Assembly: GCA_016202615.1 (NCBI GenBank)
Contig: JACQOI010000159.1
Location: 1 to 32,979, forward strand
Reading direction: 5' to 3'
From: Betaproteobacteria bacterium
GTDB lineage: Bacteria > Pseudomonadota > Gammaproteobacteria > Burkholderiales > SG8-41
Length of the DNA stretch: 32,979 bases
A model generated the notes under the pieces. It was given only the letters and a program-made list of their open reading frames with translations, was not told the origin of the DNA and did no database searches. A program made the position numbers and the translations under genes. Each line of letters starts with the position of its first letter. The stretch's first letter is position 1. Below, piece by piece: positions 11,708 through 21,259 of this stretch.

Positions 11708-12262
11708 ATGCTGACGCCGGTCCAAGCCTGGGAAGTTCTCAAATCGGCCGAGCCGCTGTGTTCAGCCGCCGCCATAGCGCGGGCGGTAGAGCGCATCGCA
11801 GCGGACATTACGCGCACCCATGCAGCGGACAATCCGCTGGTGTTGTGCGTGATGAGCGGGGCGGTGGTGTTCTCCGGTCAGCTGCTGCCGCGGCTGAAGT
11901 TCCCTCTCGATTTCGATTATCTGCACGTGACGCGTTACGGCAACGCGACCAGCGGCGGCGGCATCGAGTGGAAGGTCTTTCCCGAGGCCGGGATCGCCGG
12001 GCGCGTGGTGCTGGTGGTCGACGATATACTCGACGAGGGTCACACTATGGTTGAAATCCGCAAGCGTGTGCTGGCAGCCGGGGCGCAGCGTTTCTGCTGC
12101 GCGGTGTTTGCCGATAAGGATCTCGGCAAGCCGAAGCCGATCGCCGCGGATTTCGTCGGCGTCAGGGTGCCTAATCGCTACGTGTTCGGCTTCGGCATGG
12201 ACGTCAAGGGCGCGTGGCGGAATCTGCCCGAGATATATGCGCTCAAGAACGGTGAGGGGTGA
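11708..12262 (+). CDS. hpt: Hypoxanthine-guanine phosphoribosyltransferase
   Basis: 184-residue purine-salvage enzyme joining hypoxanthine or guanine to PRPP to form IMP or GMP. The PRPP-binding loop VVLVVDDILDEGHTM lies at about residues 100-114, and the flexible-loop/PPi region CVMSGAVVFSGQLL at 47-60. The base-binding C-terminal segment includes AVFADKDLGKPKPIAADFVGVRVPNRYVFGFGMD. ATG at 11708 is chosen over an upstream in-frame extension because GCGGAGG (11695-11701) is correctly spaced before it and the N-terminus then matches family length. Its neighbour mtnP also releases hypoxanthine (MTIP activity), so the two together recycle the purine of methylthioinosine. The symbol could also be given as hprT. 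Confidence 0.88.
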   Translation: MLTPVQAWEVLKSAEPLCSAAAIARAVERIAADITRTHAADNPLVLCVMSGAVVFSGQLLPRLKFPLDFDYLHVTRYGNATSGGGIEWKVFPEAGIAGRVVLVVDDILDEGHTMVEIRKRVLAAGAQRFCCAVFADKDLGKPKPIAADFVGVRVPNRYVFGFGMDVKGAWRNLPEIYALKNGEG

Positions 12263-12279
12263 GTCGTGAGGGGTGAGCC
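12252..12279. repeat. Two direct copies of a 14-bp GTGAGGGGTGAG-type unit
   Basis: GTGAGGGGTGAGTC at 12252-12265 is followed directly by GTGAGGGGTGAGCC at 12266-12279. The first copy runs through the end of hpt including its stop codon. The unit is reminiscent of the GTGAA repeats at the end of def. Confidence 0.75.
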
Positions 12280-12344
12280 GCGAAAAAACATCTTGTCGGG
12301 TCATCTGCGCGGCCGTAGAACACACGGGGTGCGCCATGCTTTTG

Positions 12345-12375
12345 TCGCCTCTCGCCTCTCGCCTCTCGCCTCTCG
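12345..12375. repeat. Heptamer tandem repeat TCGCCTC x 4.4 just before mtnP
   Basis: Four perfect copies of TCGCCTC (12345-12372) and a partial fifth end 3 bp before the mtnP ATG at 12379. The tract occupies the place where a ribosome-binding site should be and contains no purine-rich Shine-Dalgarno. Unit-number slippage would change the leader but not the reading frame of mtnP. Confidence 0.85.
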
Positions 12376-12378
12376 TTT

Positions 12379-13125
12379 ATGCTAGCGATCATCGGCGGCA
12401 GCGGACTTACCCAGCTATCCAATCTGGAGGTGTCCCGGCGCCAGGTGGTGCGCACGCCGTACGGCGAGCCGTCGGGCGCGCTCACTTTCGGCAAGATAGC
12501 CGGCCATGAAGTGGTGTTTCTCGCGCGCCACGGCTACGGCCACACCATCCCGCCGCATCAGGTCAACTACCGTGCCAACGTCTGGGCGCTGCATGCGCAG
12601 GGCGTAAAAAACGTGGTGTCGATCGCATCGGTCGGTGGCATCAGCAGCGAATTCAAGCCCGGCGCGCTCGCGGTTCCCGACCAGATCATCGACTATACCC
12701 ACGGCCGTGCCGGCACTTTCTTCACGCTTGCGGACCGCGGCTTGCACCATATCGATTTCACGCTGCCCTATTGCCAGGCGCTGCGTGCCGCGTGCCTCAA
12801 GGCGGCGCGGGCGGCGGCGATAAAATTGATCGACGGCGGCGTTTATGCGGCAACGCAAGGGCCGCGCCTCGAGACTGCGGCCGAGATCAACCGGCTCGAG
12901 CGCGACGGCGCCGACATGGTCGGCATGACCGGCATGCCGGAAGCGGCGCTCGCCCGGGAAATCGGGCTGTGCTACGCGGCGATCGCGGTAGTGGCCAACC
13001 ATGCCGCCGGCCGTGCTGGCAGCAGCCAGGGTATCGCAATGGATGAAATCACCGCGGTGCTGCGGCAGGCGATGGGGAGTGTGTGGTCGGTGCTCGAGCA
13101 GCTGGCGAAGTCCGATGGCGATTAA
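12379..13125 (+). CDS. mtnP: S-methyl-5'-thioinosine phosphorylase (MTAP/MTIP family)
   Basis: 248-residue trimeric nucleoside phosphorylase family member acting on methylthio-nucleosides left from polyamine or autoinducer synthesis. Seen: N-terminal IIGGSGL phosphate-binding loop (4-10), [19 protein letters not shown] (49-67), [17 protein letters not shown] (154-170) and [21 protein letters not shown] (180-200). The purine-site residue after this block is Asn207 (AVVANHAAG), where adenosine-specific MTAPs have Asp; Asn here is the feature of 6-oxopurine-specific MTIP such as the Pseudomonas PA3004 type. I therefore favour methylthioinosine over methylthioadenosine as substrate. ATG follows a pyrimidine-rich repeat with no Shine-Dalgarno. 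The 3' end overlaps def by 11 bp. Confidence 0.9.
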   Translation: MLAIIGGSGLTQLSNLEVSRRQVVRTPYGEPSGALTFGKIAGHEVVFLARHGYGHTIPPHQVNYRANVWALHAQGVKNVVSIASVGGISSEFKPGALAVPDQIIDYTHGRAGTFFTLADRGLHHIDFTLPYCQALRAACLKAARAAAIKLIDGGVYAATQGPRLETAAEINRLERDGADMVGMTGMPEAALAREIGLCYAAIAVVANHAAGRAGSSQGIAMDEITAVLRQAMGSVWSVLEQLAKSDGD

Positions 13126-13648
13126 AGCGGTGTTGAGAATGGGCGACCCGCGGCTGCTCGAGCGCGCGCATCCGGTCGCGCAATTCGACACCCGCGACCT
13201 GCATGCATTGGTTGCCGATATGCGGGACACGATGCAGGCATTGAGTGGCGCGGGTCTCGCGGCGCCGCAGATCGGGGTTGGGCTGCAAGTGGTTGTTTTC
13301 GGCGTCGAGCATAACCCGCGCTATCCGGATGCCGAAGCGGTGCCGGACACGGTGCTGATCAATCCGGCGCTGACGCCGCTCGGCAATGAGATGGAGGAGG
13401 ATTGGGAAGGGTGCCTGAGCGTGCCGGGCCTGCGCGGGGTGGTGCCGCGCTACGCGCGGCTGCGCTATCAGGGCTACGATCCGTTCGGCAATGTCATCGA
13501 CCGCAGCGTCAGCGGTTTTCACGCGCGGGTGGTACAACACGAATACGACCATCTGATCGGCGTGCTGTACCCGATGCGCGTCCGCGACTTCAGCCGCTTC
13601 GGCTATACCGAGGTGCTGTTTCCCGACTCGCCGCCGCTGGAAGAGTGA
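13115..13648 (+). CDS. def: Peptide deformylase
   Basis: 177-residue metalloenzyme that removes the N-formyl group from nascent proteins. All three motifs are present: [10 protein letters not shown] (45-54), EGCLS (98-102, metal ligand C100) and HEYDH (142-146, metal ligands H142 and H146, catalytic E143). The start ATG at 13115 lies within the end of mtnP (11-bp overlap), suggesting coupling. Upstream in-frame codons belong to the mtnP shadow. The stop TGA lies inside an 8-bp tandem repeat. The functionally related map (methionine aminopeptidase, the next step of N-terminal processing) is close by but on the opposite strand beyond glnD. Confidence 0.96.
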   Translation: MAIKAVLRMGDPRLLERAHPVAQFDTRDLHALVADMRDTMQALSGAGLAAPQIGVGLQVVVFGVEHNPRYPDAEAVPDTVLINPALTPLGNEMEEDWEGCLSVPGLRGVVPRYARLRYQGYDPFGNVIDRSVSGFHARVVQHEYDHLIGVLYPMRVRDFSRFGYTEVLFPDSPPLEE

Positions 13649-13673
13649 ATGAGTGAACGGGTGAACAGGTGAA
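13642..13673. repeat. Four 8-bp units with GTGAA core across the def stop codon
   Basis: AGAGTGAA, TGAGTGAA, CGGGTGAA and CAGGTGAA follow one another from 13642 to 13673. The opposite side of the intergenic region (about 13711-13737) holds the mirror image: 8-bp units with core TTCAC (GTTCACGC, GTTCACCG). As a result GTGAACGGGTGAAC (13653-13666) pairs with 13718-13731 with one mismatch. Confidence 0.7.
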
Positions 13674-13681
13674 AATTACTT

Positions 13682-13707
13682 CCTCTCCTCCACCGCTGGC
13701 GGAGAGG
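13682..13707. terminator. Hairpin between convergent def and glnD
   Basis: CCTCTCC (13682-13688) pairs with GGAGAGG (13701-13707), with two more G-C pairs inside a single mismatch. This hairpin sits in the middle of the larger GTGAAC/GTTCAC inverted repeat (13653-13731), giving a long cruciform between two genes that end toward each other. There is no T tract on either strand, so bidirectional termination is inferred from position and structure only. Confidence 0.45.
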
Positions 13708-13737
13708 GGGATCACTCGTTCACGCGTTCACCGCTTC

Positions 13738-16332
13738 TCATTCCTGCAGTGCCTGCAGCAGATCGCTTTCGAGCTTTACCACGGTCTTAGCATCATCCAG
13801 CGCCGCGCCGTTGATCAGGAACACGTCCTCCGCGCGGTCGCCGAGCGTATTGATTTTGGCGGTGTGCAGGTTGATGCCGTATTTGACCAGGCAGCGCGCG
13901 ACGCGTGACAGCAGGCCGGGGCGATCGCCGGCAATGATTTGCAGCACCTTATAGGCGCCGCGCTCGTCGGCCTCGATGCTGACCTCGGGGGTGATCGGAA
14001 AATGCTTGAGCAGGCGGCTGATGCGTCCCTGCGTCGGTGGCTCGAGCGGGGTTTGGTTGAGCAGGCGCTGGCCGAGTTCGTACTCGATATACCCGATCAT
14101 GTCGCGGTACCGCGGCTTGCTGGTGTTGGGGTCGTTGATCTCGAAAGTATCGAGTGCGTAGCCGTGGCGCGTGGTGTAAATTTTCGCGTCCATGATCGAA
14201 TAGCTGCTGCGCTCGAAAAAGCTGCAGATGCGCGCAAACAGATCCTTCTGGTCGCGCACGTAAATCATCACCTGCAGGCCTTCGCCGGCCGGCGACAGGC
14301 GGGTCTTGACCACCGGTGTCGGCGTCTCGACGCGGTAATTGAGCAGCCGCGCGTGCCAGGCGATCTCGTCGGGGTCGTGGCGCAGGAAATACGACACGTC
14401 GAGTTGCGCCCATAGCTTTTCGTGCGCCTGCTCGCTGATCGCGTAGAGCCTGAGTTTTGCCTTCGCCTCTTCCTGACGCTGCTGCAGGCTGCTGTCGAGC
14501 GAGCGCGCATCGCCGCTCAGGCGGCGGCGCGTCGCCAGAAACAGGTCCTCGAGCAGCTTGCCTTTCCACGCGTTCCATACTTTGGGACTGGTGCCGCGGA
14601 TGTCGGCGATCGTCAGCAGATACAGTGCGACCAGGCGCCGGTCGTCGCCGACCCTGGAGGCGAAAGCATTGATCACTTCGGAGTCGGACAAGTCCTGCTT
14701 CTGCGCGGTCAGTGACATCGTCAGGTGGTTTTCGACCAGCCACGCGACCAGACCGGCGTCTTCACGCGTCAGGCCGTGGATACGGCAGAAACGCGCCGCA
14801 TCGACCTTGCCGAGCGACGAGTGATCGCTGCCGCGGCCCTTGGCGATGTCGTGAAACAGTCCCGCCAGATAAAGCAGTTCGGGGTGCGCGAAATCGTTCA
14901 TCAGGCGGCTGCACAACGGGAATTCGTGCGCGAGATCGGGCACCGCGAAGCGCCGCAGGTTGCGCACCACCTTGAGGATGTGCTCGTCGACGGTGTAGAC
15001 ATGGTACAAGTCGTGCTGCAATTGGCCGACGATGCGCCCGAACGCGGGGATGTAGCGGCCGAGCACCCCATACTGGTTCATGCGCGTGAGCGCGCGCAGC
15101 ACGCGCGTCGGGCTGCGCAGGATCTGCATGAACAATTCGCGGTTGGCCGGGTCGCGCCTGAACTGCGGGTTGATCTGGCTGCTCGCGCGCCACAACGCGC
15201 GCAGGGTGCCGGCGGTCATGCCCTTCAACTCATGGTGTTGTTGCAGCAGCACGAATGCTTCCAGCATGGCGCTCGGCTCGCGCCGGAACAGCCCCTCGTC
15301 GCACGCTTCGAGCAACTCGTTACGGGCGTGAAAACGCCCGTTGATCGGCTGTGTGGCGCGGCCGCGTGACGGGAAAATCAGGGTGCCGAGGTTCTGCAGC
15401 ACCACGGTGTTGATCTGGCTGATTTCGTTCGCGGTACGGTAGAAACGCTGCATCAAATGCTCGCTGGCGCGGCGGTGCGCGGTGTCGCGCAACCCCATTT
15501 GCGCGGCGAGCGCGGTCTGCACGTCGAATACCAGGCGTTCCTCGCGCCGGCGCGCAAGGTAGTGCAGCCGGATGCGCAGATTCTGCAGGAAGGATTCGTG
15601 CTGCCGCAGTTGCGTCGCTTCGCGGCGGGTGATGATTTCCTGTTTCACCAGGTCGGCCCACGAATCGCCGATGCCGGCCGCCTTGCTGATCCAAAGAATA
15701 TTGTGCAGGTCGCGCAAACCGCCCGCGGTCTCCTTGATGTTGGGCTCGAGGTTGGTGTCGCGATAGCGCTCGTGGCGCTGCTCCTGCTCGAGCCGTTTCG
15801 CCTTGCAGAACTGCTGCGGGTCGAGTGCACGCGAGAACTCTTTTCCGAAGCGCAGGAACAGCTTGCGATTGCCTGTCAGCAGCCGCGCCTCAAGCAGGCT
15901 GGTCTGCACCGTGACGTCCTGCGCCGCGAGCGCAACGCATTCGTCGACGGTGCGCACACTGTGGCCGACTTCGAGCCCGATATCCCACAGCATGCCGATG
16001 AATCGCTCGAGTTTTCGCTGCAGTTCATCATCCGAGGCGTGCGGCAGCAGCACCAGCAAATCGATATCGGAATAGGGGAACAACTGGCCGCGGCCATAGC
16101 CGCCGACCGCAACCAGCGCGATCCCGGCCGGCATTTCCAGGTACTGCCACACCGCCTTGAGCTGGCTGTCGACCAGCTGCCGGTGGCATCGCAGCAGTTC
16201 GGATGCGGAATCGATTTCGAGATAACGCTGCTGCAGCGCGTCGCGGCTCTCCGCGAGCCGGTTTTTCCAGCGCGCGCCGGGCGACTGCGGTAAGGAAACG
16301 GGCGCGCTCAGCGGTTGCGGCGCGCTAGTCAT
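13738..16332 (-). CDS. glnD: Bifunctional [protein-PII] uridylyltransferase/uridylyl-removing enzyme
   Basis: 864-residue nitrogen sensor that uridylylates PII proteins when glutamine is low and removes UMP when it is high. The N-terminal nucleotidyltransferase motif is VAVGGYGRGQLFPYSDIDLLVL, with metal-binding D89 and D91. The central block EPNIKETAGGLRDLHNILWI is the GlnD signature. The HD domain that removes UMP carries FHDIAKGRGSDHS near 490. Two C-terminal ACT domains that sense glutamine start near 687 (VMIYVRDQKDLFARICSFFE) and 794 (QIIAGDRPGLLSRVARCLV). Length is normal. The ATG at 16332 lies within the end of map (8-bp overlap), so the two genes are read as map-glnD. Confidence 0.97.
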   Translation of the reverse strand: MTSAPQPLSAPVSLPQSPGARWKNRLAESRDALQQRYLEIDSASELLRCHRQLVDSQLKAVWQYLEMPAGIALVAVGGYGRGQLFPYSDIDLLVLLPHASDDELQRKLERFIGMLWDIGLEVGHSVRTVDECVALAAQDVTVQTSLLEARLLTGNRKLFLRFGKEFSRALDPQQFCKAKRLEQEQRHERYRDTNLEPNIKETAGGLRDLHNILWISKAAGIGDSWADLVKQEIITRREATQLRQHESFLQNLRIRLHYLARRREERLVFDVQTALAAQMGLRDTAHRRASEHLMQRFYRTANEISQINTVVLQNLGTLIFPSRGRATQPINGRFHARNELLEACDEGLFRREPSAMLEAFVLLQQHHELKGMTAGTLRALWRASSQINPQFRRDPANRELFMQILRSPTRVLRALTRMNQYGVLGRYIPAFGRIVGQLQHDLYHVYTVDEHILKVVRNLRRFAVPDLAHEFPLCSRLMNDFAHPELLYLAGLFHDIAKGRGSDHSSLGKVDAARFCRIHGLTREDAGLVAWLVENHLTMSLTAQKQDLSDSEVINAFASRVGDDRRLVALYLLTIADIRGTSPKVWNAWKGKLLEDLFLATRRRLSGDARSLDSSLQQRQEEAKAKLRLYAISEQAHEKLWAQLDVSYFLRHDPDEIAWHARLLNYRVETPTPVVKTRLSPAGEGLQVMIYVRDQKDLFARICSFFERSSYSIMDAKIYTTRHGYALDTFEINDPNTSKPRYRDMIGYIEYELGQRLLNQTPLEPPTQGRISRLLKHFPITPEVSIEADERGAYKVLQIIAGDRPGLLSRVARCLVKYGINLHTAKINTLGDRAEDVFLINGAALDDAKTVVKLESDLLQALQE

Positions 16333-17137
16333 GCCGCTGCGTCATGAAATCCGGCGGCGCCGGCGCGCCGCTGGACAAGGTCAGCACTTCGTATCCATCG
16401 CTGGTGACGAGCACCGTATGCTCCCATTGCGCCGACAGGCTGTGGTCCTTGGTGACGATGGTCCAGCCGTCAGCGAGCTGGCGGATGTCGGCGCGTCCGG
16501 CGTTGATCATCGGCTCGATGGTGAAGGTCATGCCCGCTTCCAGCGTGAGGCCGGTGCCCGGACGGCCGTAATGCAATACTTGCGGCTCCTCGTGGAATTT
16601 GCGGCCGATGCCGTGGCCGCAGAACTCGCGCACCACGCTGTAGCCGTTTTTCTCGGCACAGCTTTGGATGGTATGGCCGATATCGCCGAGCCGCGCGCCG
16701 GCGCGCACTGCGGCGATGCCGCGCCACATGCATTCATAGGTAATCTCGCACAGACGGCGCGCTTGCACCGACGGCTGGCCGACGCAGAACATGCGGCTGG
16801 TATCGCCGTGGTAGCCGTCCTTGATTACGGTGATGTCGATGTTCATGATGTCGCCGGCCTTCAATCTCTTGTCGCCCGGCACGCCATGGCAGACGACGTG
16901 GTTGACCGAAGTGCAGACCGATTTCGGATACGGCGGGTAGCCCGGCGGTGCGTAATTGAGCGGCGCCGGCACCGTGTGCTGCACGTTGACCATATAGTCG
17001 TGGCACAGGCGGTCGATTTCGTCGGTAGTCGCCCCGGGTTTGACACGCGGTGCAATGAAATCGAGCACCTCCGCGGCCAACTGTCCCGCGACGCGCATTT
17101 TGGCTATTTCTTCGGGAGTCTTGACGGCGACGCTCAT
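16325..17137 (-). CDS. map: Methionine aminopeptidase, type I
   Basis: 270-residue dimetal enzyme that removes the initiator Met after deformylation. The five metal ligands are all present: D101 and D112 (NIDITVIKDGYHGDTSRMF), H175 (FCGHGIGRKFHEEP), E208 (TFTIEPMINAG) and E239 (WEHTVLVT); H84 of VCHGVPG is the conserved substrate-side histidine. The start is placed at ATG 17137 (MSVAVKTPEEIAKMR), matching family N-termini, rather than an upstream GTG at 17158. It is divergent from rpsB, the common arrangement in proteobacteria, and ends in TAG overlapping the glnD start. A candidate promoter lies at 17193-17221. Confidence 0.97.
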   Translation of the reverse strand: MSVAVKTPEEIAKMRVAGQLAAEVLDFIAPRVKPGATTDEIDRLCHDYMVNVQHTVPAPLNYAPPGYPPYPKSVCTSVNHVVCHGVPGDKRLKAGDIMNIDITVIKDGYHGDTSRMFCVGQPSVQARRLCEITYECMWRGIAAVRAGARLGDIGHTIQSCAEKNGYSVVREFCGHGIGRKFHEEPQVLHYGRPGTGLTLEAGMTFTIEPMINAGRADIRQLADGWTIVTKDHSLSAQWEHTVLVTSDGYEVLTLSSGAPAPPDFMTQRHD

Positions 17138-17192
17138 GGCAGAGGGGCGACGATACACGGGCTGTTACTCACGGAAATTGAAAAAGATGCGG

Positions 17193-17221
17193 ATTTTATG
17201 CCAGTTTCCTGCCGCGTCCAA
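17193..17221 (-). promoter_or_regulatory. Candidate sigma70 promoter for map-glnD
   Basis: Read on minus: TTGGAC (17221-17216) as -35, a 17-bp spacer, and TAAAAT (17198-17193) as -10, about 55 bp before the map start. The -10 matches 5 of 6 consensus bases and the -35 only 3 of 6. Position and spacing support it. Confidence 0.45.
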
Positions 17222-17281
17222 CAGCCGCGCCATGCGCGCCGGCATGACCGGCGCCTGCGCCCGCTTGCCGCGCCCGCATGG

Positions 17282-17311
17282 TTGAGCAAAAATCATTAAA
17301 GATGATATAAT
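17282..17311 (+). promoter_or_regulatory. Strong sigma70 promoter for rpsB-tsf
   Basis: TTGAGC at 17282-17287, an 18-bp AT-rich spacer, and a perfect TATAAT at 17306-17311. It is the AT-richest spot in the neighbourhood and lies about 125 bp before rpsB. Transcription would start near 17318 and give a leader of about 120 nt. Confidence 0.8.
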
Positions 17312-17322
17312 TAGCTTATAGT

Positions 17323-17437
17323 CTGAAACAAGCTCTTTGCGGCGTTTCAGCGGTAAATTCGCACATCCGCCATGATCAGGGTGCTCGGCAACGAGTGTAC
17401 GTTGGCGGACGGAGGCTTAACCCTAATTGGAGATTGT
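17323..17437 (+). promoter_or_regulatory. Structured 5' leader of rpsB, probable S2 autoregulatory RNA
   Basis: Three pairings are visible: CTGAAAC (17323-17329) with GTTTCAG (17344-17350); TCCGCCA (17366-17372) with TGGCGGA (17403-17409); and within the latter CTCG (17384-17387) with CGAG (17392-17395) capped by a GCAA tetraloop. The leader ends with GGAG 5 nt before the rpsB ATG. In other proteobacteria ribosomal protein S2 represses its own operon through a conserved structured rpsB leader; position and structure fit, but I have not matched it to a covariance model. Confidence 0.6.
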
Positions 17438-18184
17438 ATGGCAACTAGCATGCGTGAAATGCTGGAGTGTGGCGTCCATTTCGGGCACCAGACCCGGTAC
17501 TGGAACCCGAAGATGGCCCCGTTTATCTTCGGCCATCGCAACAAAATCCACATCATCAACCTCGAAAAGACGTTGGCGCTCTACCAGGACGCGCTCAAAT
17601 TCGTGCGTCAGCTGACCTCCAACAAGGGCGCGATTCTGTTCGTCGGCACCAAACGCCAGGCGCGTGAGATCATCAAGGAAGAGGCGCTGCGTTGCAGTTC
17701 GCCGTACGTCGATCATCGCTGGCTCGGCGGCATGCTGACCAACTACAAGACCGTCAAGCAGTCGATCAAACGCCTGAAGGACATGGAGGCGATGGCGCAG
17801 GACGGCACGCTCGACAAGCTGGCGAAAAAGGAAGCGCTCCATTATCAGCGTGAAATCGTCAAGCTCGAGCGCAGCCTCGGCGGCATCAAGGACATGCACG
17901 GGCTGCCGGACGCGCTGTTCGTGATCGACGTCGGCTACCACAAGGGCGCGGTCGCGGAAGCGAAAAAACTCGGCATCCCGATCATCGCGGTGGTGGACAC
18001 CAATCACAACCCGGAAGGCGTGGGTTACGTGATCCCCGGCAACGATGATTCGAGCCGCGCGATCCGGCTGTATGCGCGGGGCGTTGCCGACGCGGTGATG
18101 GAGGGACGCAATCAGGTCGTACAGGAGATCGTCAGCGACGAGGAATTCGTTGAAGTCGAAGAAGGCGTTGTCCCAGCGGCGTAA
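17438..18184 (+). CDS. rpsB: 30S ribosomal protein S2
   Basis: 248-residue small-subunit protein, needed late in 30S assembly together with S1. ATG at 17438 is chosen because GGAG (17429-17432) sits just before it and the N-terminus [20 protein letters not shown] is the family start. The frame also opens upstream at 17372, but that part is the leader RNA. Conserved blocks include [75 protein letters not shown] and [21 protein letters not shown]. It is followed by a hairpin terminator and then tsf. Confidence 0.98.
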   Translation: MATSMREMLECGVHFGHQTRYWNPKMAPFIFGHRNKIHIINLEKTLALYQDALKFVRQLTSNKGAILFVGTKRQAREIIKEEALRCSSPYVDHRWLGGMLTNYKTVKQSIKRLKDMEAMAQDGTLDKLAKKEALHYQREIVKLERSLGGIKDMHGLPDALFVIDVGYHKGAVAEAKKLGIPIIAVVDTNHNPEGVGYVIPGNDDSSRAIRLYARGVADAVMEGRNQVVQEIVSDEEFVEVEEGVVPAA

Positions 18185-18199
18185 GCGGCACCCAACCGG

Positions 18200-18225
18200 A
18201 AAAGGGGCGTCAGCCCCTTTTTTTT
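18200..18225 (+). terminator. Intrinsic terminator/attenuator between rpsB and tsf
   Basis: AAAAGGGGC is followed by a GTCA loop and GCCCC, then eight T residues (18218-18225). GGGGC/GCCCC with flanking A/T pairs gives a stable stem and the T tract is ideal. Because it lies inside the rpsB-tsf unit it probably acts as a partial terminator, lowering tsf relative to rpsB. Confidence 0.85.
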
Positions 18226-18262
18226 AAGTCGTGTTCGAACAGGATAAGTTTTCGGAGCGGAA

Positions 18263-19144
18263 ATGGCGGAAATCACCGCGGGAATGGTCAAGGAACTGCG
18301 CGAGGCGACCGGCCTCGGCATGATGGAATGCAAGAAAGCGCTCGCCGAGGCCAATGGCGACATGAAAAAGGCCGAGGAGCTGCTGCGCATCAAGAGCGGC
18401 GCCAAGGCGAGCAAGGTGTCGGGGCGCATCGCGGCCGAAGGCGCGGTCAGCGTGCATATCAGCGCCGATGGCAGGACCGGCGCACTGGTCGAAGTCAACT
18501 GCGAGACTGATTTTGTCGCCAAGGACGCGAATTTCGCCAGTTTTGTGAAGGCGGTGGCCGGGACAGTGGCGCAAGGCAACCCGAGCGATCTCGACGCGCT
18601 GTCGAAAAGCACCGGTGGCGACGGTCAAACGGTGGAAGCCGCGCGCCAGGCACTGGTGATGAAGCTCGGCGAGAACATCAGCGTGCGCCGCTTCGTGCGC
18701 GCGGCCGCCAAGGGCAGGCTCGCGCACTACCTGCACGGCAGAAAGATCGGCGTGCTCGTCGATTACGACGGCGGCGACGCGCAACTCGGCAAGGATCTCG
18801 CGATGCACGTTGCCGCGAGCAAGCCGATCTGCGTCGCCAAAGAACAGGTCCCGCCAGACACCATCGCCAAAGAGCGCGAGATCTACTCCGCACAGGCAAA
18901 AGACAGCGGCAAGCCCGACAACATCATCGCCAAAATGGTCGAGGGCCGCATTGCCAAGTATCTGGCCGAGGTGACGCTGCTCGGCCAGCCGTTCGTCAAG
19001 AATCCGGACGAGACGGTGGAGAAACTGCTCAAGGCCAGGAACGCTAAAGTCCATGCGTTCCATATGTACGTCGTGGGCGAGGGCATCGAGAAGAAGAAGG
19101 ACGACTTTGTCGCCGCGGTGATGGCGCAGGCGGGGGGCGCCTAG
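18263..19144 (+). CDS. tsf: Translation elongation factor Ts
   Basis: 293-residue nucleotide exchange factor that releases GDP from EF-Tu. The N-terminal UBA-like domain shows [20 protein letters not shown] followed by [15 protein letters not shown]. The EF-Tu-contacting TDFV motif is at 82-85 ([10 protein letters not shown]). The dimerisation-type core follows, and the C-terminal module has [18 protein letters not shown] at 18263 is preceded by CGGAG with good spacing. The TAG stop is directly abutted by the pyrH ATG. Confidence 0.98.
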   Translation: MAEITAGMVKELREATGLGMMECKKALAEANGDMKKAEELLRIKSGAKASKVSGRIAAEGAVSVHISADGRTGALVEVNCETDFVAKDANFASFVKAVAGTVAQGNPSDLDALSKSTGGDGQTVEAARQALVMKLGENISVRRFVRAAAKGRLAHYLHGRKIGVLVDYDGGDAQLGKDLAMHVAASKPICVAKEQVPPDTIAKEREIYSAQAKDSGKPDNIIAKMVEGRIAKYLAEVTLLGQPFVKNPDETVEKLLKARNAKVHAFHMYVVGEGIEKKKDDFVAAVMAQAGGA

Positions 19145-19864
<720 letters not shown>

Positions 19865-19876
19865 CGGAGGAATGAG

Positions 19877-20434
19877 ATGATCGCCGATATCAAGAAATTC
19901 GCCGAACAGAAAATGAAAAAAACGCTCGAGACGCTGAAAGTCGATCTCGGTAAAATCCGCACCGGCCGCGCCCACATCGGGCTGCTCGACCACGTGATGG
20001 TCGACTATTACGGCACGCCGACGCCGATCAACGGGGTCGCCACCGTGACCTTGCTCGATGCGCGCACCATCGGGGTCACGCCGTGGGACAAGAAAATGGT
20101 GGGCGCGGTGGGAAAGGCGATCCGCGAGTCCGATCTCGGTCTCAACCCGGCTACCATGGGTGACACCGTGCGCGTGCCGATGCCGGCGTTGACGGAAGAG
20201 CGCCGCCGCGACCTCATCAAGGTCGTGCACAAGGAGGCTGAAAACGCGCGCATCGCGGTGCGCAACATCCGGCGCGACGCCAACAATCACTTGAAGGATC
20301 TGCTCAAGCAGAAAAAGGTCGCCGAAGACGAGGAACGCCGCGCCCAGGACGAGGTCCAGAAACTGACCGACCGGCATGTTGCCGAAATCGATAAGGCACT
20401 GGCCGCCAAAGAAGCCGATCTGATCGCGGTATAG
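19877..20434 (+). CDS. frr: Ribosome recycling factor
   Basis: 185-residue tRNA-shaped protein that with EF-G splits post-termination ribosomes. Typical features are [61 protein letters not shown] and the C-terminal charged three-helix bundle ending [19 protein letters not shown] at 19866-19870 gives a good ribosome-binding site. Length matches the family exactly. It ends in TAG. Confidence 0.98.
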   Translation: MIADIKKFAEQKMKKTLETLKVDLGKIRTGRAHIGLLDHVMVDYYGTPTPINGVATVTLLDARTIGVTPWDKKMVGAVGKAIRESDLGLNPATMGDTVRVPMPALTEERRRDLIKVVHKEAENARIAVRNIRRDANNHLKDLLKQKKVAEDEERRAQDEVQKLTDRHVAEIDKALAAKEADLIAV

Positions 20435-20443
20435 CAGGCACGC

Positions 20444-21235
20444 ATGTCGACGACCACCAGTTCCACCATCGCGATTCCCAAGATCCGGGCGATCCCGCGC
20501 CATGTCGCCATCATCATGGATGGCAATGGCCGCTGGGCCAGACAGCGCTTTCTGCCGCGCATCGCCGGTCATCGCCGCGGCGTGGACAATGTGCGCAGCG
20601 CCGTGCGGGCGTGTGCGGAGAAAGGCGTCGAATTCCTGACGCTGTTTGCATTCAGCAGCGAGAACTGGCGCCGCCCGGCGGACGAGGTGTCGTTCCTGAT
20701 GCAGCTGTTCGTGATAGCGCTCGAACAGGAAGTCGCGAAACTGCACGAGAACAACATCCGTTTCAAAGTCATCGGCGACCTGTCGCGCTTCGAGCCGCGG
20801 CTCACCCGCTTGATCGCCGATGCCGAGCAGCTGACACGCGACAACACGCGATTGACGCTGACGGTGGCCGCCAATTACGGCGGGCGCTGGGACATGATCC
20901 AGGCCGTAACCCGCATGCTCAAAGACCAGCCACAGCTTGCGCACGGGTTTGCCGAAGCCGATTTGCTGCCGTATCTGTCGATGGCCTATGCGCCCGAGCC
21001 CGACCTTTTCATCCGCACCGGCGGGGAGCAGCGCATCAGTAATTTCCTGTTATGGCAGCTCGCCTACGCCGAACTGTATTTCACCGACACGCTGTGGCCG
21101 GACTTTGACGCGACGGCGCTCGAGCAGGCGATCGCCTCCTACCAGCAGCGCGAGCGCCGTTTCGGGCGCACCAGCGAGCAGCTGCAGGAAGTTCCGGCTG
21201 AGAGCCCGCTGCGCCGCGTAACTGAAGGCCGCTAG
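20444..21235 (+). CDS. uppS: Undecaprenyl diphosphate synthase (cis-prenyltransferase)
   Basis: 263-residue enzyme adding isopentenyl units in cis to farnesyl diphosphate to make C55-PP, the carrier for peptidoglycan and O-antigen. Motifs: [13 protein letters not shown] (catalytic Asp of MDGNGRWA), [25 protein letters not shown] and [20 protein letters not shown], followed by [15 protein letters not shown]. All conserved regions are complete. It uses isoprenoid precursors whose first committed step is made by the nearby dxr product. Start ATG at 20444; ends TAG. Confidence 0.97.
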   Translation: MSTTTSSTIAIPKIRAIPRHVAIIMDGNGRWARQRFLPRIAGHRRGVDNVRSAVRACAEKGVEFLTLFAFSSENWRRPADEVSFLMQLFVIALEQEVAKLHENNIRFKVIGDLSRFEPRLTRLIADAEQLTRDNTRLTLTVAANYGGRWDMIQAVTRMLKDQPQLAHGFAEADLLPYLSMAYAPEPDLFIRTGGEQRISNFLLWQLAYAELYFTDTLWPDFDATALEQAIASYQQRERRFGRTSEQLQEVPAESPLRRVTEGR

Positions 21236-21259
21236 CGCCGGCCTCGCAGCCAGCCCCGG

